Source: Maniola hyperantus (lineage: Eukaryota > Arthropoda > Insecta > Lepidoptera > Nymphalidae). Taken from it: DNA of 64,000 nucleotides. A model generated the notes under the pieces. That model saw only the letters and a list, made by a program, of their open reading frames with translations, ran no database searches and was not told the DNA's origin. Position numbers and translations under genes: made by a program. This document shows, piece after piece, positions 1 through 12,370 of the stretch. Every line of letters starts with the position of its first letter. Position 1 is the first letter of the stretch. Where the stretch lies: contig NC_048552.1 of NCBI RefSeq assembly GCF_902806685.2, forward strand, positions 8,459,662-8,523,661, given 5' to 3'.

Positions 1-652
1 TGTAACAAATGTCCAACAATAATATTACCCATTGTGCGAAGGCATGAACCGATAACAATTTTTATATCAATAACACACATTTGTCTGTGTACTGAAAAGC
101 AATCGCTTAGGTATAAGTATCTCTTATATTTGTCATGTCGATTGTTTTCTTTTATTTTTTTAATTTAACTTTTCTTTATTGCTATATAGCTTAGAACTTA
201 AAAAGCAGGTGATTTATTTCGGGTATAAATAACTAGCTACGAGTATTTACCCGAATTTGGGCTAGAATGAATTATGTATATTTATTTAGGAGCTAGGTAT
301 AATAGGTATGTATTATGTCCTCTAGTTTTTATCACGGAGAAGAATTAAGACCAAACAATAAAATAAGTAAACGTAAGTATAGTAGGAAGGTCTAGCTTGG
401 TAGGGTTAAAATAATGAATTTATACCAGACCAAATTCATGCCGTATGTTCGTACTTTATTTTGTTTGCAAATACTGACTGCATAATTATTAATGTAGGCT
501 TTAATATTACACAGTCAAAATATATTTGTGAAAGTTCTACGGCTTTACGTGAGCTCACGGTTTGCGGTTAATTATAAGGTGCATTTCCTTTTAACGTAGG
601 CTGCTTTAGGTATACTATAGGTACTACTTAGGTACTTTCACTCTGCGAATTA

Positions 653-875
653 GCGAGACAAGGTAGTGCAGCGTCACCGCAAGGTAGCGCATGTCGCGAC
701 GCTCTGGGTGGGAGAATTTTATATAGGACTTGTACAGTCCGCGACAGGGCGGGATGGCAGACGGAGAGGGAACGCCCTGCACACCCGAACAGCCCGCTAA
801 CCCGGTACGGGCAAGCGCAGGTGACGTGCGGGTGTGCGAGGCGTCCCCCCGCCTCATACGCCGATTACCATCTCG
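653..875. repeat. GC-rich interspersed repeat copy (same family as 46594, 49590, 58338, 60165)
   Basis: This is a GC-rich island in AT-rich surroundings. It carries the motifs of the family seen four more times in the window: a CGCGACAG-like start, a CGGGTGTGCG core, and an end reading roughly CCGATTACCATCTCGAC. It is the most diverged copy. The family is probably a non-autonomous DNA element, but its class was not determined. Confidence 0.5.
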
Positions 876-3056
876 ACTTCAGTAATCAGTAAGATCTGAG
901 AGATGATGTTCAATTTATTTTAAAACAAAAACGACGCGTTCCATTGATCTCCATCGCAATATTAGGTATTATTATATTGGTAGAGGTTTTCTTTGGATCA
1001 TACCGCAGTGGGTTCGCAAACCCTTCCGCATAAAGAAATGTGCTAATGTGCCAAATAAAAAGTGGTAGCTTGTAGAAAATCAGCATTCTACTGCAATGCC
1101 TACTGGAAGGAGACCAATCAGGAGCACTATGCTCAACGCAGAGATCGTCGTTGAGTTCACCATCGAATTCGAGGCTGATAGCGGGAATAGCACCACCGAT
1201 ACATCCACTTAAAACACGACTTTTCTTCTGAAGTTATCCTCAATAGTTGTTGTAAAGTTGCTAAGTTTATCTGGAGGTGAGGGTTCGAGACGGTTGATTA
1301 CTTTTCTCTTTGTGAACTGTTTCGCTGCTTGGTGACAGGTCAGTAAAGAGAATGTTGCCTTTGTATTGTAGTGCCACTTTACAACTCTCTGTAACATTTC
1401 GATACAGTTCTATGTAGGTTTTAACTTAAGTGGCGTTTTGAAACTCCGCGGAGTTAACTTAAGGGTGGATAAATGGACTAAGCAGTTGAGACAGCATTAT
1501 ATTTCGATGGTAGCTAAACTTTATTTAAAGCAATAAATAATAAGCACTTGATCCCTATACCTATTTGTTTGGTTATAAAATGCGTAAGTAAATCATTTAA
1601 TAAATGTTTTAAGAGGCAATCATAAATTTTCAAAGACAACAGAAATTTAATATCGGGCGGAAAGATGTAATTTGCGTTCAAGTTTCTCAATAGATAACTC
1701 TCCTCGGCATTCAAACTTTCCTTTATTTGATAGAGCTATTGAATGCTACCTGCTTTCTATCTAAATCAATAGCCCTGCAACGTTTGCTTACAATGATTGT
1801 TAGAGTGAATCCTCACTGCAAAATTTCACCGCGTGATTTTTTCCGACACATGGAAATAGTATGAAGCCACACGCCCTCTTTAAAAAATATCCGCGAACGG
1901 TTCTAGTACATAAATTTTAATATTCAAATTCACGCGAGACAAGTCGTGCGGTGGAATTTTGTAGTGCGGGCTTCTACCTTTAGATACTAATGCGTTCCGT
2001 TTTTAAATTCATTTCTACTTATTCTAGTTCTCTCGCGCTCTTAGGTGTATCTAAATAGCACAAGTTTTCTTTTAGTTACTGTTTTACTACTTAGTTCTTT
2101 ATGGAATAACTGAGAGTTCAGGACTAACATTACGAACAATACTATGCACTATGACGTAACTGCAAAACGTGTCGTGTGTTGGTCCGTGAGGTGAGTAAAT
2201 TCTCATACAGCGAACGACTCTACATACATACATACGACATACGCTCTACTGAACCGAAGACTTTCAATTGGGTAACTTCGAATCAAACTTAAATATAGGT
2301 ATTTAAATAAATACGCATTCTATAGTCCAGCGCGTTCCATCATATCTTTTACCTGCCTAATCAATTTTCATCAGATCTACATTTATGTTCTCGCTTATTG
2401 AACAAGGATTAAATTATTTCTAGGTACTTCAAAGAGAAATTACTTACCTACCAAAAATTATGAATGAAAAACCTCATTCGATGTTAAACTAAATCATCAC
2501 CTTTGGCGTTTCCGTTGAAACAATAACAGTGTTTAGGCGATATTTTTTTCCTGTGGTTTTACAAACAAGCCAACACGGGGGCGACATTTTCGGCAAAATG
2601 TACCTACTAGACTCCTGCTGAGATCAATTATTATAGAGCGCAGTTTGACTTTGTTCAGAGTTCAGACTTAAAAGTTAAGATATGTTAAACTTAAGTCTGA
2701 GCAAAGTGCACTCAGTAGATCTCATCCCTAGATTAGCTATAACTGTTGGCACATTGATCTATAGATTTGGTGGAATATTAATAACGAACCAAACTTTGTC
2801 GTGAAAACAGCATGCGTTCTTTTCGCACTTACGCCATTTATTCCTTCGTTCCGCGAGTTTTCTCAGAACGATGTTAAATCGCCAACCATATCGATGCAAG
2901 CAAATGGTTAAACGTTTTACGAGAATCACCAGCAACATCCTCTTGGCACAGTCTTTGATTTGCAACCTCACTCGGCCTACAACTGGGGTAAGTGTGTGCC
3001 ACCGCACCTATGGTTGTATGTTGCACAAATAGATGAACGCAAAAACAAATTAAGCT

Positions 3057-3379
3057 GTGATAGCCTAGTAGTTAGGACGTCCGCCTTCTAATCGGAGGTC
3101 GGGAGTTCAATCCCGGGCACGCACCTCTAACTTTTCGGAGTTATGTGCATTTTAAGTAATTAAATATCACTTGCTTTGGCGATGAAGGAAAACATTGTGA
3201 GAAAACCTGAAACCTGCAACCTGCAACCTGAGAGTGCTCCATATTATTCTTAAAGGTATGTGAACTGTGAAGTCCGCCAATCCGCATTTGGCCAGCATGG
3301 TAGACTATGGCTAAAACCCAGAGGAGACCCGCGTGCTCTATAGTAAGCTGGCAATGGGTTGCTCATGATGAAAAAAAAC
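3057..3379 (+). repeat. tRNA-derived SINE, near full length
   Basis: The 5' part looks like a tRNA gene promoter. It has an A-box-like segment (TAGCCTAGTAGTTAGG, from 3061) and a B box (GAGTTCAATCC, about 3102-3112). A conserved body follows (GCACCTCTAACTTTTCGGAG...), with a 3' tail of TGATGA repeats and an A run near 3366-3379. The head-body-tail order is diagnostic of a pol III SINE. Related fragments lie at 12105, 32262 and 43058. A functional tRNA is excluded because the cloverleaf is not conserved and the unit continues into the SINE body. Confidence 0.75.
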
Positions 3380-4685
3380 AAATCAAAATTAACAGCAGAA
3401 ATCATAAAATTGTATTTTATATAGGTTACATAACAAAATAATGTATTGTATATTTTGCCTAAAGCTCAGGCTCAAGTACTACAAATATTTACCGCATAAC
3501 AATAATTTGTTTGCAAAATGCAAATTCATCGTTTCTGAAAACACTTCGCCTCGACAACATTATTCCGATATTGCTTTTGTACAAATTAACGTCATAATTG
3601 CTTTTTATCATGGAACATTTGATCGCAAATTATTGTTCCACGTAAACTATTTCTTTTTCACGTTTTTACATATACGTAAATATTAGATACTTACTTAATG
3701 TAACTCTCGATAAGAGAGGCATACCTACTTGCGCTTGCCGTTTTCAGCCATTTCTGTTGCGGCTCCCGGCCTTGGTGCTGTCTCCCTGATATGATACGGG
3801 GCCAATGTGTCAACGCAAGTCCCAAATTCATTTATTCATCCCAGATTCATTTTAAAGAGGAGCACCGAGAAGGCAAAGTGAATGTTTATCAAGTGTGCAA
3901 TGCTAGGGGAAAATTCATTGAATAATTTCTGAATTATTCAATGAATTTTCCCCTGCCGGTTACTGTAATATTTTGTAAACTCCAAAGAAGAAATAAAACA
4001 ATACCGCGACGCAATAAATTAATCTAGCGGCAATTAACAGTCGCCGCGCTGTCTTTGTCTTAAAATTTCCCTTAATAAAGTTAGGTAGGTAGGTATATCC
4101 TTCTTTTCTAATTCCAAGGTTCTGAATTCGAAACAATTTTACGCCACTTTTCGTCTCCAATCAACAAGATTTTACAACAACTTATCCATTACTAACTTCC
4201 TGTTCTAAATAATAATAATTTAGTATTAATTATATTTCATTGTAGAATCGAAGCCTTTTTCACGAACCACGAAGAAAGAGCTTCGATAGAATTAAGTAAG
4301 TATTTCTTAACTCAAGTTCTGTCAGTTTCGAGGAAATAATTCCAAGGTTCTGAATTTCTGTGAATATATTTTTTTTAATAATTTTATGGCACTTTTGGTC
4401 TCCGATCGACAAATTTTTACAAAAACTCATTCAATACCACCTTCCCGTTCTAAATAATACTTATTGATTTTGTGTCGTTGTAGCATCGAAGCCGTAATGA
4501 AGAAGGAACTAAGTAACTAGGTACTCAAGGTAGGTAGGTACGCTATAATTTCTTCTACGATCTAAATGCTAAAGCTTTACGATTCCAATCACTAAAAAGA
4601 GAGTTCATTCTGTTTACTGAAAAGAAAAAGTTTGATAATTAGAATAAGTAGTTAAATGTATATGTACCTACCTAAGAAACTAAAG

Positions 4686-4858
4686 CTGCCCCCCAATTGT
4701 GTAAGAATAACCATTTCATGGCTATCGCAATCGTCAAGAATTCTGCCCTTTGATTGGCTGTGAAAAAATGTAAACAGCGAATCAACCAATCAAAAGGCAG
4801 AATTTCTTGACGATTGCGATAGCCATGAAATGGTTATTCTTACACAATTGGGGGGCTG
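4686..4858. mobile_element. 167-bp snap-back MITE with CTG target duplication (copy 1)
   Basis: Positions 4689-4855 form a nearly perfect inverted repeat: CCCCCCAATTGTGTAAG at the left end is answered by CTTACACAATTGGGGGG at the right, with about 70-bp arms around a short centre. CTG stands directly on both sides (4686-4688 and 4856-4858), as a 3-bp target duplication would. A second copy of identical length is at 33616-33782. Three-bp CWG or TWA duplications are typical of PIF/Harbinger elements; assignment to that class is inference. Confidence 0.75.
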
Positions 4859-5849
4859 ATCTGAATAGGAAATGTTTGAAAAAATCTAAGTTCTAGGTAA
4901 GTAAATGCTAAAATATTAACAAGTAAACAAGTTCTGTAAATAATAACTTTGACTGTATTTAAAAAGAATGGAAGTGTCCCAATTCGTCAAACCAAGTGCC
5001 ACAATAGTGAAAAGCTCTGATTTTTTCTACACAAATCTGGACAAAGAGTTGCTCCAACAAGAGATTTATCACAAGCTACGGCAACAACAGAAAAGTTCCG
5101 AACAAACGTCGAGAACAACTGTTACCTATAGAATAACCTCAGTACAGTTACTTTTACAGAGAAACTCAATTCAATGTTACTCGTAGATACGAGTAGGTAC
5201 CAATATGCCGTGCAACAATTTCTAAATTTGCTTGTTTTCTAACTTTTATTATTACCCCAAACTGCTGAGTGGTGATAAATTGGAAGACTGGGTGGACGGG
5301 TGATCTCAGGAGAATCGTTGGACACAAACGGCGCAAGCTGTGTTCTATGAAAATCCTTGAATCCTTGAAAAAAACCTATGTTCTGTTCTGGACCTTTGTT
5401 AGTGGAAACGGCAGCCTAATTAAAACTGCTTGAAAACACTATAATATTAAGGTAGTGTCTAAATGGCCACAAGCGGTCGTCCGATGGTAAAAAATACTTA
5501 CTAATATCGGGCCACACTTAGCTTTTAAAGTTCCTTGTGTGTGGTAATTATGTAAGTGTAGGTACAGTATAGGTTATTTCGATAGCCGGAGTAGGTATCT
5601 ATTAAATACATAGACATCTACCCCGACTCCACGCAGTCATGTCTATCGTACCCCTAGAGTGTTGTTGTAAAGCGCGAAGTCAGCAGCTCAAGAAGGAGGC
5701 GGAACGAAGGCTCAAGGAGGAACGAAGAGAATATTAATAACGTTTTACGCTTCAGTCAGTAACAAGACCGCTCCCTATTCTAAAGGCGTGACGTGTATAA
5801 TGAGCGATAACGAGCTCCAGACTCCATCTATCTTCAGTAATTAGTTAAA

Positions 5850-5879
5850 CTAGCGGCACGCTATGATGGCCGGTTTGAC
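5850..5879 (+). repeat. Left terminal inverted repeat of the DD82E transposon
   Basis: Thirty bases that are the exact reverse complement of 7988-8017. The outer TA (5851-5852) is probably half of the target duplication, making the repeat proper about 28 bp. Confidence 0.9.
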
Positions 5880-6406
5880 GTTTGTCCGCTCATGAAGTTC
5901 CGTATTAATTGATAACGACTTTGAAGGAAATAATTGTATTACTTTATTGACGATAGTGATGTGCAGAGATTCATAAATTTTATCGAATGTAGTTTTAGGT
6001 TTAGGACTCAAAATTTATTTATTAAATTGATTTCTTAAATGTATACAAGTGTAGAAAAATCAGTTTGCACCATTTAAGGGGTGAATGTACTTGTGAATAT
6101 GAACAATTTTCACTATGTGGACAAACCTCTGAAATCGCAAAAAAATATCAATAAATTTTTAAAAATGGAATCTAATACGATCGTCACATAGGATCGCTGG
6201 CTAGCACAACTACTACCTCCGGCAAACTCGCGTCAATGCTCAATGCAAAACAAAGCAGTTTCGAATTGACGTTGCTTCGAAAAGTATAAACTGTCAGTGC
6301 AATGCGATTGTGATATAGTTTTGACCTGGCTTTGGATTTCAAATATTGATACTGCATTACTGTTGACCCTTGCTCGTTAATTTGGACTCTGTTCAAGCCC
6401 TTTGTT

Positions 6407-7760
6407 GTGGATTTCGTCGATATGACCGAACGTACGCAGAGAACTGTTCTAAATAGTCAGACACGTGAGTTCCTAATACGCCTTCGTAACTATTTCGATC
6501 GTGAAGCTCAAAATGGAGGGCCAATTTTACCTATAACGTCAGTGGTTGAACGCGTAGCTGATGCGCTTAATATTGGACAACGAACTGTTAGACGGATAAC
6601 TAAAAAAAATATGGCGAGACTGGCACAGAAGAAAATAAACTTCACACACCAAAAAAGAGAAAACGAGCAAAACCAGTCGTAGGCATCGATAGCTTTGATG
6701 CCGATGCTATCCGAAGACATGTTTACGGCTACTATTTACAGAAGGAGTATCCAACAAGAAAAAAGTTGGTGCATTCACTGAAGGAAGCTGGATTATTCTT
6801 CGGTGGGGAAAGTTCTTTAACGAAGATTTTGAAGACCATTGGATTTCGATACAAAAAATGTAACAAACGCAAAATATTGATGGAAAGATTTGATATAGCG
6901 ATGGCAAGGTATACTTTTTTACGGCAAGTGAAAGAAATCAAAAATTGGCAAAATGTTGTGTTCTTGGATGAAACATGGCTTAATGCTAACCATACTGTAG
7001 GCCGTTCTTGGAACGATGACACAGCAGCATCTACTTCCAAAGTTCCTGTAGGAAAAGGATCGCGACTTATAATTTGTCACGCCGGAACCATCAACGGGTT
7101 TGTCGAAGGTTCTCTCATGGCTTTTGCGTCAAAAACCACTGGAGACTATCATGAAGACATGAATGGAGAAAAGTTTACTGAATGGTTTACCTCAATGTTG
7201 TGTAGCCTCCCTGAACCATCTATTATAATTATGGACAACGCCCCATACCACTCGATGCAAATTGACAAGCCACCTGCCCAATCCCAAAAGAAAGCTGATA
7301 TCGTCGCATGGCTTCGTAAAAATGGCGTAGATGCAAACATGAATATGTTAAAAGCGGAATTAGTACGTCTTTTAAAAGAAAACAAACCAACCAAGATCCG
7401 ATACGTCATTGACGAAATAGCATTAGAACATGGGCACAGAGTTATACGGTTACCGCCTTACCATTGTGAGTATAATGCGATTGAGTTGGTGTGGGCTCAA
7501 ATTAAGGGATATGCTGCAAGACACAATACAGAACCCCCATTTACCACAAAAAAAATGCTAAAATTATTAGAAGAAGCTTGTGAACATGTGACTAAAGGAG
7601 ACTGGGAAAGGTTGTGAATAGAACTGTTAAATTAATAAGGGAAGATTATGAAAGAGATGTGAAAATAGATAATATTATAGAAAACGAACATATAATTATT
7701 AATGTATGTGATGATAGCAGTGACGACAGTGAAAATAGTAGTATGGACGAATCTGATTAA
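6407..7760 (+). pseudogene. DD82E transposase, interrupted by two frameshifts
   Basis: Three open segments in successive frames together cover about 450 codons. The first (from the ATG at 6407) has a helix-turn-helix-like region (VVERVADALNIGQRTVRRI). The reading then passes into another frame at a run of eight A (6602-6609). That frame holds the catalytic core: FLDET (D codon 6967), IIMDNAPYHS (D codon 7234) and EYNAIELVW (E codon 7483). It meets TGA at 7615 just after WERL. The family-like C-terminus (starting VNRT, acidic serine-rich end) continues in the third frame to TAA at 7758-7760. Each break fits loss of one base. The A-run break could instead be a programmed -1 frameshift site, but the second break has no slippery sequence, so decay is likelier. 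An intact uninterrupted 283-codon frame (6766-7617) covers all three catalytic residues. Confidence 0.8.
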
Positions 7761-7987
7761 TTATGGCCTTTTGTGGCACCTTTTTCGGTATCTTTTGTAT
7801 TCATATGTTTCTTGTGTGCATATAAAGTATGTATATTCATTTTCGTTCAAATATTCAGTTCGTTCAAATAAATTAAATAAACATATACATTTTTGTTTTA
7901 TTAAACCTATTTAATCAGGTACAAAAACAAAACTTAATTGTTTTTTGTTCGAGAATAAATTGACATTCCACATCACTATTGTAATGT

Positions 7988-8017
7988 GTCAAACCGGCCA
8001 TCATAGCGTGCCGCTAG
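7988..8017 (-). repeat. Right terminal inverted repeat of the DD82E transposon
   Basis: Exact reverse complement of 5850-5879. The TA at 8015-8016 mirrors the left end. Confidence 0.9.
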
Positions 8018-8079
8018 TGTAGTGACGGTTGTCGACCACCATTAATGACAAAATGGGCGTTTCCACAAAGGCAGTCATT

Positions 8080-8203
8080 AGGGCGTCTTCAAATTTGCAC
8101 TCGCTCGTTTTTATTTATATGGATTTACAAAGCAGCGCGGTGGCAGCGCTGCAGCCGCGCTGCTTCCGCGCGCGTTACTTTGCGGCAAACTTGAAGGCGC
8201 CCT
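8080..8203. mobile_element. 124-bp inverted-repeat element (MITE-like)
   Basis: The left end AGGGCGTCTTCAAATTTGC is matched by the right end GCAAACTTGAAGGCGCCCT with 17 of 19 bases complementary. The middle is GC-rich (AGCGCGGTGGCAGCGCTGC). No clear target duplication was found, so the class is open. Confidence 0.5.
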
Positions 8204-11074
8204 GGATTTGTTATAATATGAACAATAGGATTTTTAAAAAACCAGAAGGTACTTAAATTAAAGTTGAGAAACTCTAAGTATTATTTAGATAATGTAATAA
8301 ATTCTGTTGTACACAATCTCTAAAGTCTAAACTAAACTAAAATGGCAGGTCTAAATATATTGTTTCCCTTTCACAATCCTTCCCATTGCGGAAAATGCAT
8401 TAGATTTACTGACACAGACACAGTGTATATTATAATTACCAACATTTAAAACAAGTGATTATTGTTCGTCCGTTCCTCCGTCCACCATCTCCAAGATCTT
8501 CATTAGATAAGTTTTTTAATCCATCCTTATTATTATGGATAAATCTTAGGAAACTGTTTCTTAGTAGGTAGATTAATAAAATTTGAACTTCCCAACATAA
8601 ATGATGAAAATATTTTTTTCTTTGCTTGCAATTTCAAGTTGTTCATCTAGGTATCGTATCGTAGAAGTTTTGTTTCGTCCACAATTATATTTCTGTGCCG
8701 TTGGATGTATTGATTCACATTCCATTCCGCCAAACAACTGTCTGGTAGGTATAGATTGCTTAGCAGATCGAGGAAAGCATTTTGATTGTGAAATCTAAAT
8801 CAACTACGATCGGATATCTTGTCTTTGAAGTTCTACTTCGAGAAGACTTGCTTTTATAATAAGCCATCAATCAATAATTTTTCACATATTTACATTTTAT
8901 TTACATTGTTCACATATTATATTGAAAACCGAATGTGTAAACGTTTGTTTCTTGCTCTACGCTTCAACTATTCAACTACTTCAACGATAAAAAATCCGCC
9001 AGAAAGGATTGTCCTTAGCCTAAAGCCACCTAAAGCGGATGTATAGATAGCTACTATATTATACTATGGTATACTACTTTATTACAGTGTATTAGTTATG
9101 TATAAATACATCAAAGACAAAGGTCTTAATTTTAGTAAGATTTTCCTAAATGAAAATTAGAAATGTAAGTAATCTTTTTTTTGGGAGTGCAGACTCTCAA
9201 ATAAATCGAAAGAGAAGTATTTTAGAACTACATAATACTTACTTATTAATATCAATTATTATCAAACTAACCACAGTTTTATGCATTGAATTATTATCTA
9301 GGTGCTAACGTGTTTTGTGATTTTAGTATTGAGGCTAAATTCTGCCAAAGGTAAGGCATACGTTGTTTTAGTTATTTTTATTTGAACCGATCAATATTGA
9401 TTTTAGGCTGTTAACTGAAAACATGAAATGGGTTGGTAGGTAGATAAAATAATACCTACCCTCGCTGGAAATTTGATGATCGACTTTTTTGTATTTTATT
9501 TTTAAAAAAGGTTTTTAACTACTGATTTCTAGGTATGAAGTAAATTCAGCATTTTTATCAGATTCCTTGATTTTTCCTACCTGTCATTTGAACTGATTGA
9601 GTAGTTTTTTTTTAAATCCTGAAATTAACCAAGTTTTGGTGTTTTATAAATTGTTATAACTAGTGCTATAGTGTTAAATGGCGAATGCTCGTGAGGCGTA
9701 TTGCATCTTCCCTCAAAGACGTTGCTTCGTGATGACCACGACCGCTCTGCCAAGGTTGCTACGACGAAGAAGAAGAATTGTGTTAAATAGATCAGCTATA
9801 ATTTTAAATGTTTATTTGCTTGCACGCGCATCACGTAAAACCCATTTAACAAAATTATGTCGAAAGTTTCTTCAAACCTAGGTACTCCACTGCCGTAACT
9901 TGATAAAAATCGGTATTTTAAAACCCGAGATACAGCTTAGCCTGAATTTAAGAATTATTATGTAATTGTTATAAAACTTTTAATAGGGAGTGTAGTGTTG
10001 AAACCCGTTTATCTCCTGCTAAACGTAAGCGTAATCTTTTAAATGACGGACTACTTACACCAGAGAAGACTGGCTTTGCGCTTAAAAATACTCTAGGGGT
10101 ACGACAGACAAGACTTGCTCCGGTGTCCCCGTGACGTGACGTGCCGTGACGCCGCCAGGCGACGTGGGTAGGAGCGCCGCGCCGTTGGGTTTTAGTGGGT
10201 ATTCCGGTCGCCTCTCGGCTGGCGAGTTCCACATAGGGATGCGTAAATGCATTTTCCAACGTTTAAAAATAAGGACAGACCAGACTGCGTGGACTTTATA
10301 GCGCTGTTAAGAGATTTCTTTCTCTACTTGATCTTTGCAAGTAAGTATTAAGTTAGTATTATTTTTACACGACTGAACAAAAAGGAATGTAATGTTTTCA
10401 GGGTTCATGTATGTAGGTGTGTAGATAGTTTCTTTCCTCCACCAAAACCACAGAATATATTATAATAGTAAACTTCTAAATGCCTGAACAGATTTGAATG
10501 TATTTGGGTGTTCGTTAGAAACCTTACATCATCCCGAGTAACTCTGGCTCGTAGCTCTAAATTTTTCTAGGCTATAAATTTTTGATTAAAATTCGTTATG
10601 GCGGCCGTGTGGTGACATTTCCAAATGTTGTTTTTTTTAGTTCAATTTTGGCAGGCAGTGGTGTACTTATACTAACAACTTGTTAAATACCCTAGGTATA
10701 CCCAGCTGTTCTAGAAAAAAGTACTTTTGCCGAGAAATTGGCATTTGCTTTCAAGTAGAAACTGCAAGCATTTCAAACTTTGAACTAATTTAACTTTAAA
10801 ATGGCTTTTCCCAGTTCTATGAGCATTGACTACCAAATATCTGGGATTTATTTTATGTGTCATAAAATTTAAAATGTAATAAATTGAAGCTAATGATTAC
10901 AGATGTGTCATTTACTTGTTGTACTTATGTAATTAAAATTAAATCGAATACCTAGTACCTACCTACCTAGTAAGTACGAGTATAATATAAAACTATAGAT
11001 AATAAAAAACTAACGAAATAATAATTCTACATAATATTAAATATATTTGCCGTACAAATTATAAAAATAAATAA

Positions 11075-11285
11075 TACCTACACTGAGAGAAACCTGGCGT
11101 TTCCTTCTGTTTTTCTCCTTCCAACACAGTTTCCTTTCAAAATGTAGAACTTTCTCTTTCCTGTTTTCGATAGAAGTTTCGCAGGTTTCCAATTCGATAG
11201 ATAGTCGTACAGGAAAAGTTCTCCCATATGGGACAAAACGCTTTTGGAAAGAAAAATTAGAAGGAAATTTCTCTCCGTGTACCTA
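11075..11285. mobile_element. 199-bp terminal-inverted-repeat element with TACCTA flanks
   Basis: CACTGAGAGAAA at 11081 is answered by TTTCTCTCCGTG ending at 11279. Both sides carry TACCTA (11075-11080 and 11280-11285), which may be a target duplication. The flank evidence is weakened because TACCTA is very common throughout this window. Confidence 0.45.
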
Positions 11286-12104
11286 GGTACCTACTTACCA
11301 TTCGGTCTGCCTACCTGGAAAGTGGCATTATTATATTTTTTTTATTATAAAATAAATTTTACTAGATATCTACATCTATAGGTATATCTAGATATTATCA
11401 ATGCGAAAGTGTGTCTGTCTGCTAGCATTTTACGAATCACAGCCATATCCCAGCCGATTTATTTACCAACCAACATTTAACATACAGTAACTTAACCAAC
11501 CGATTTTGACAAAATTCGTTGCAGAGATAGCTTGCATGCTGGGTCTTATATATATATATATTATAGTCTGGTACTTTATATCCCGGACAATCTAAGAGTC
11601 CTCCGGAACTTTTAAAAATACTAAATTTACGTGGTCTATTTGCGGGTACCTAGGTATCATATACCTAGTAGTAGGTATCTAGACGATGCCGATGATGAAG
11701 ATTACTATTTCTTTATATGTATGCAGCCTCACAGTAGTAGTAGAGTCTAAAGTCAACATGGAAATGTTATCCATTAAGAGAACAATTTATTCGTGGTCCA
11801 TAAAACCCGCGAGACTCGTTGCAAACAAATGCTTACTTTATTCAGACGCCCGTATTCTCGTCAAGAATGCCCTTATCGACCATTTGTGTGGCGCTAAGTC
11901 CCTATTTATTATCTTAACTAGCGGAACTATCGTTTTTGAAGTGCCTTAGGATTGTTCTCTATTTGTTACAGCGTCGAGTTAGATATCCCTACAAGTCTCT
12001 ATAAATCGCATTAAAGCGCCTCCACGCAATCATATTATTACAAAGATGTAAACTTGAAGTAAATAAACATTTTTACGTAAATACCTATATTATAATCTGT
12101 TGGA

Positions 12105-12370
12105 GTGGTTAAGGATTTAACCTTCTATTCAGGGGTCCGGGGTTCCAAATTCCATTCCCAGGCATGCACCTCTTTTTCTGAATTATGTGCGTTTTAAACT
12201 TATCTATATCTATACTTATTATTTAAAGAGTTGTCGTTAAGTTTGTTCGTAGGGGGTAATCTTTGAAACTACTGAACCGATTTTAAAAATTCTTTCACCA
12301 GTAGAAAGCTACATTATTCCTGAGTGACATAGGCTATACGGGATCTTTAAAAACCTAAATCCACGCGAAT
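12105..12370 (+). repeat. SINE fragment followed by Helitron-like fragment
   Basis: 12105-12200 keeps the diverged tRNA-like head and the GCACCTCTTTTTCTGAATTATG body of the SINE seen at 3057. 12215-12370 resembles the interior and 3' part of the Helitron-like family (ACTGAACCGATTTTAAA, GTGACATAGGCTA, CTAAATCCACGCGAA) but lacks the CTAGT end. Confidence 0.45.

Larger units (their letters stand above)
1..5849. other. Gene-poor AT-rich stretch, no host gene recognised
   Basis: No open frame here resembles a known protein and no splice-linked exon chain could be built. The recognisable contents are a GC-rich repeat copy (about 653-875), a tRNA-derived SINE (3057-3379), a short perfect palindrome with about 22-bp arms around 3907-3956, a degenerate direct duplication (about 4086-4260 and 4341-4495), a 167-bp snap-back element (4689-4855) and a probable RTE-like LINE scrap near 5270-5345. 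The rest looks like ordinary intergenic or intronic DNA. Confidence 0.6.
5850..8017 (+). mobile_element. DD82E (Sailor-like) IS630/Tc1/mariner DNA transposon, full length but decayed
   Basis: The element is bounded by perfect inverted repeats of about 30 bp (5850-5879 and 7988-8017, outer sequence CTAGCGGCACGCTATGATGG on each strand). The TA at 5851-5852 and 8015-8016 fits the TA target duplication of the superfamily. Between the repeats lies one transposase region (6407-7760) on the + strand. Its catalytic acidic residues are spaced D-88-D-82-E. From memory, the DD82E spacing defines the group named Sailor; the spacing is read from the sequence, the name is recall. Two single-base lesions in the transposase suggest this copy cannot supply its own enzyme, while the intact ends could still be mobilised in trans. 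Confidence 0.85.

Noticed and set aside
3057..3140. tRNA gene
   Set aside because: A and B boxes are present but the stems do not pair and the sequence continues into a SINE body with a TGATGA/A tail. The same holds for 31263 and 13262.
9678..9881. Short ATG-started frame that might be a first exon
   Set aside because: No in-phase downstream exon was found and the peptide has no recognisable features.
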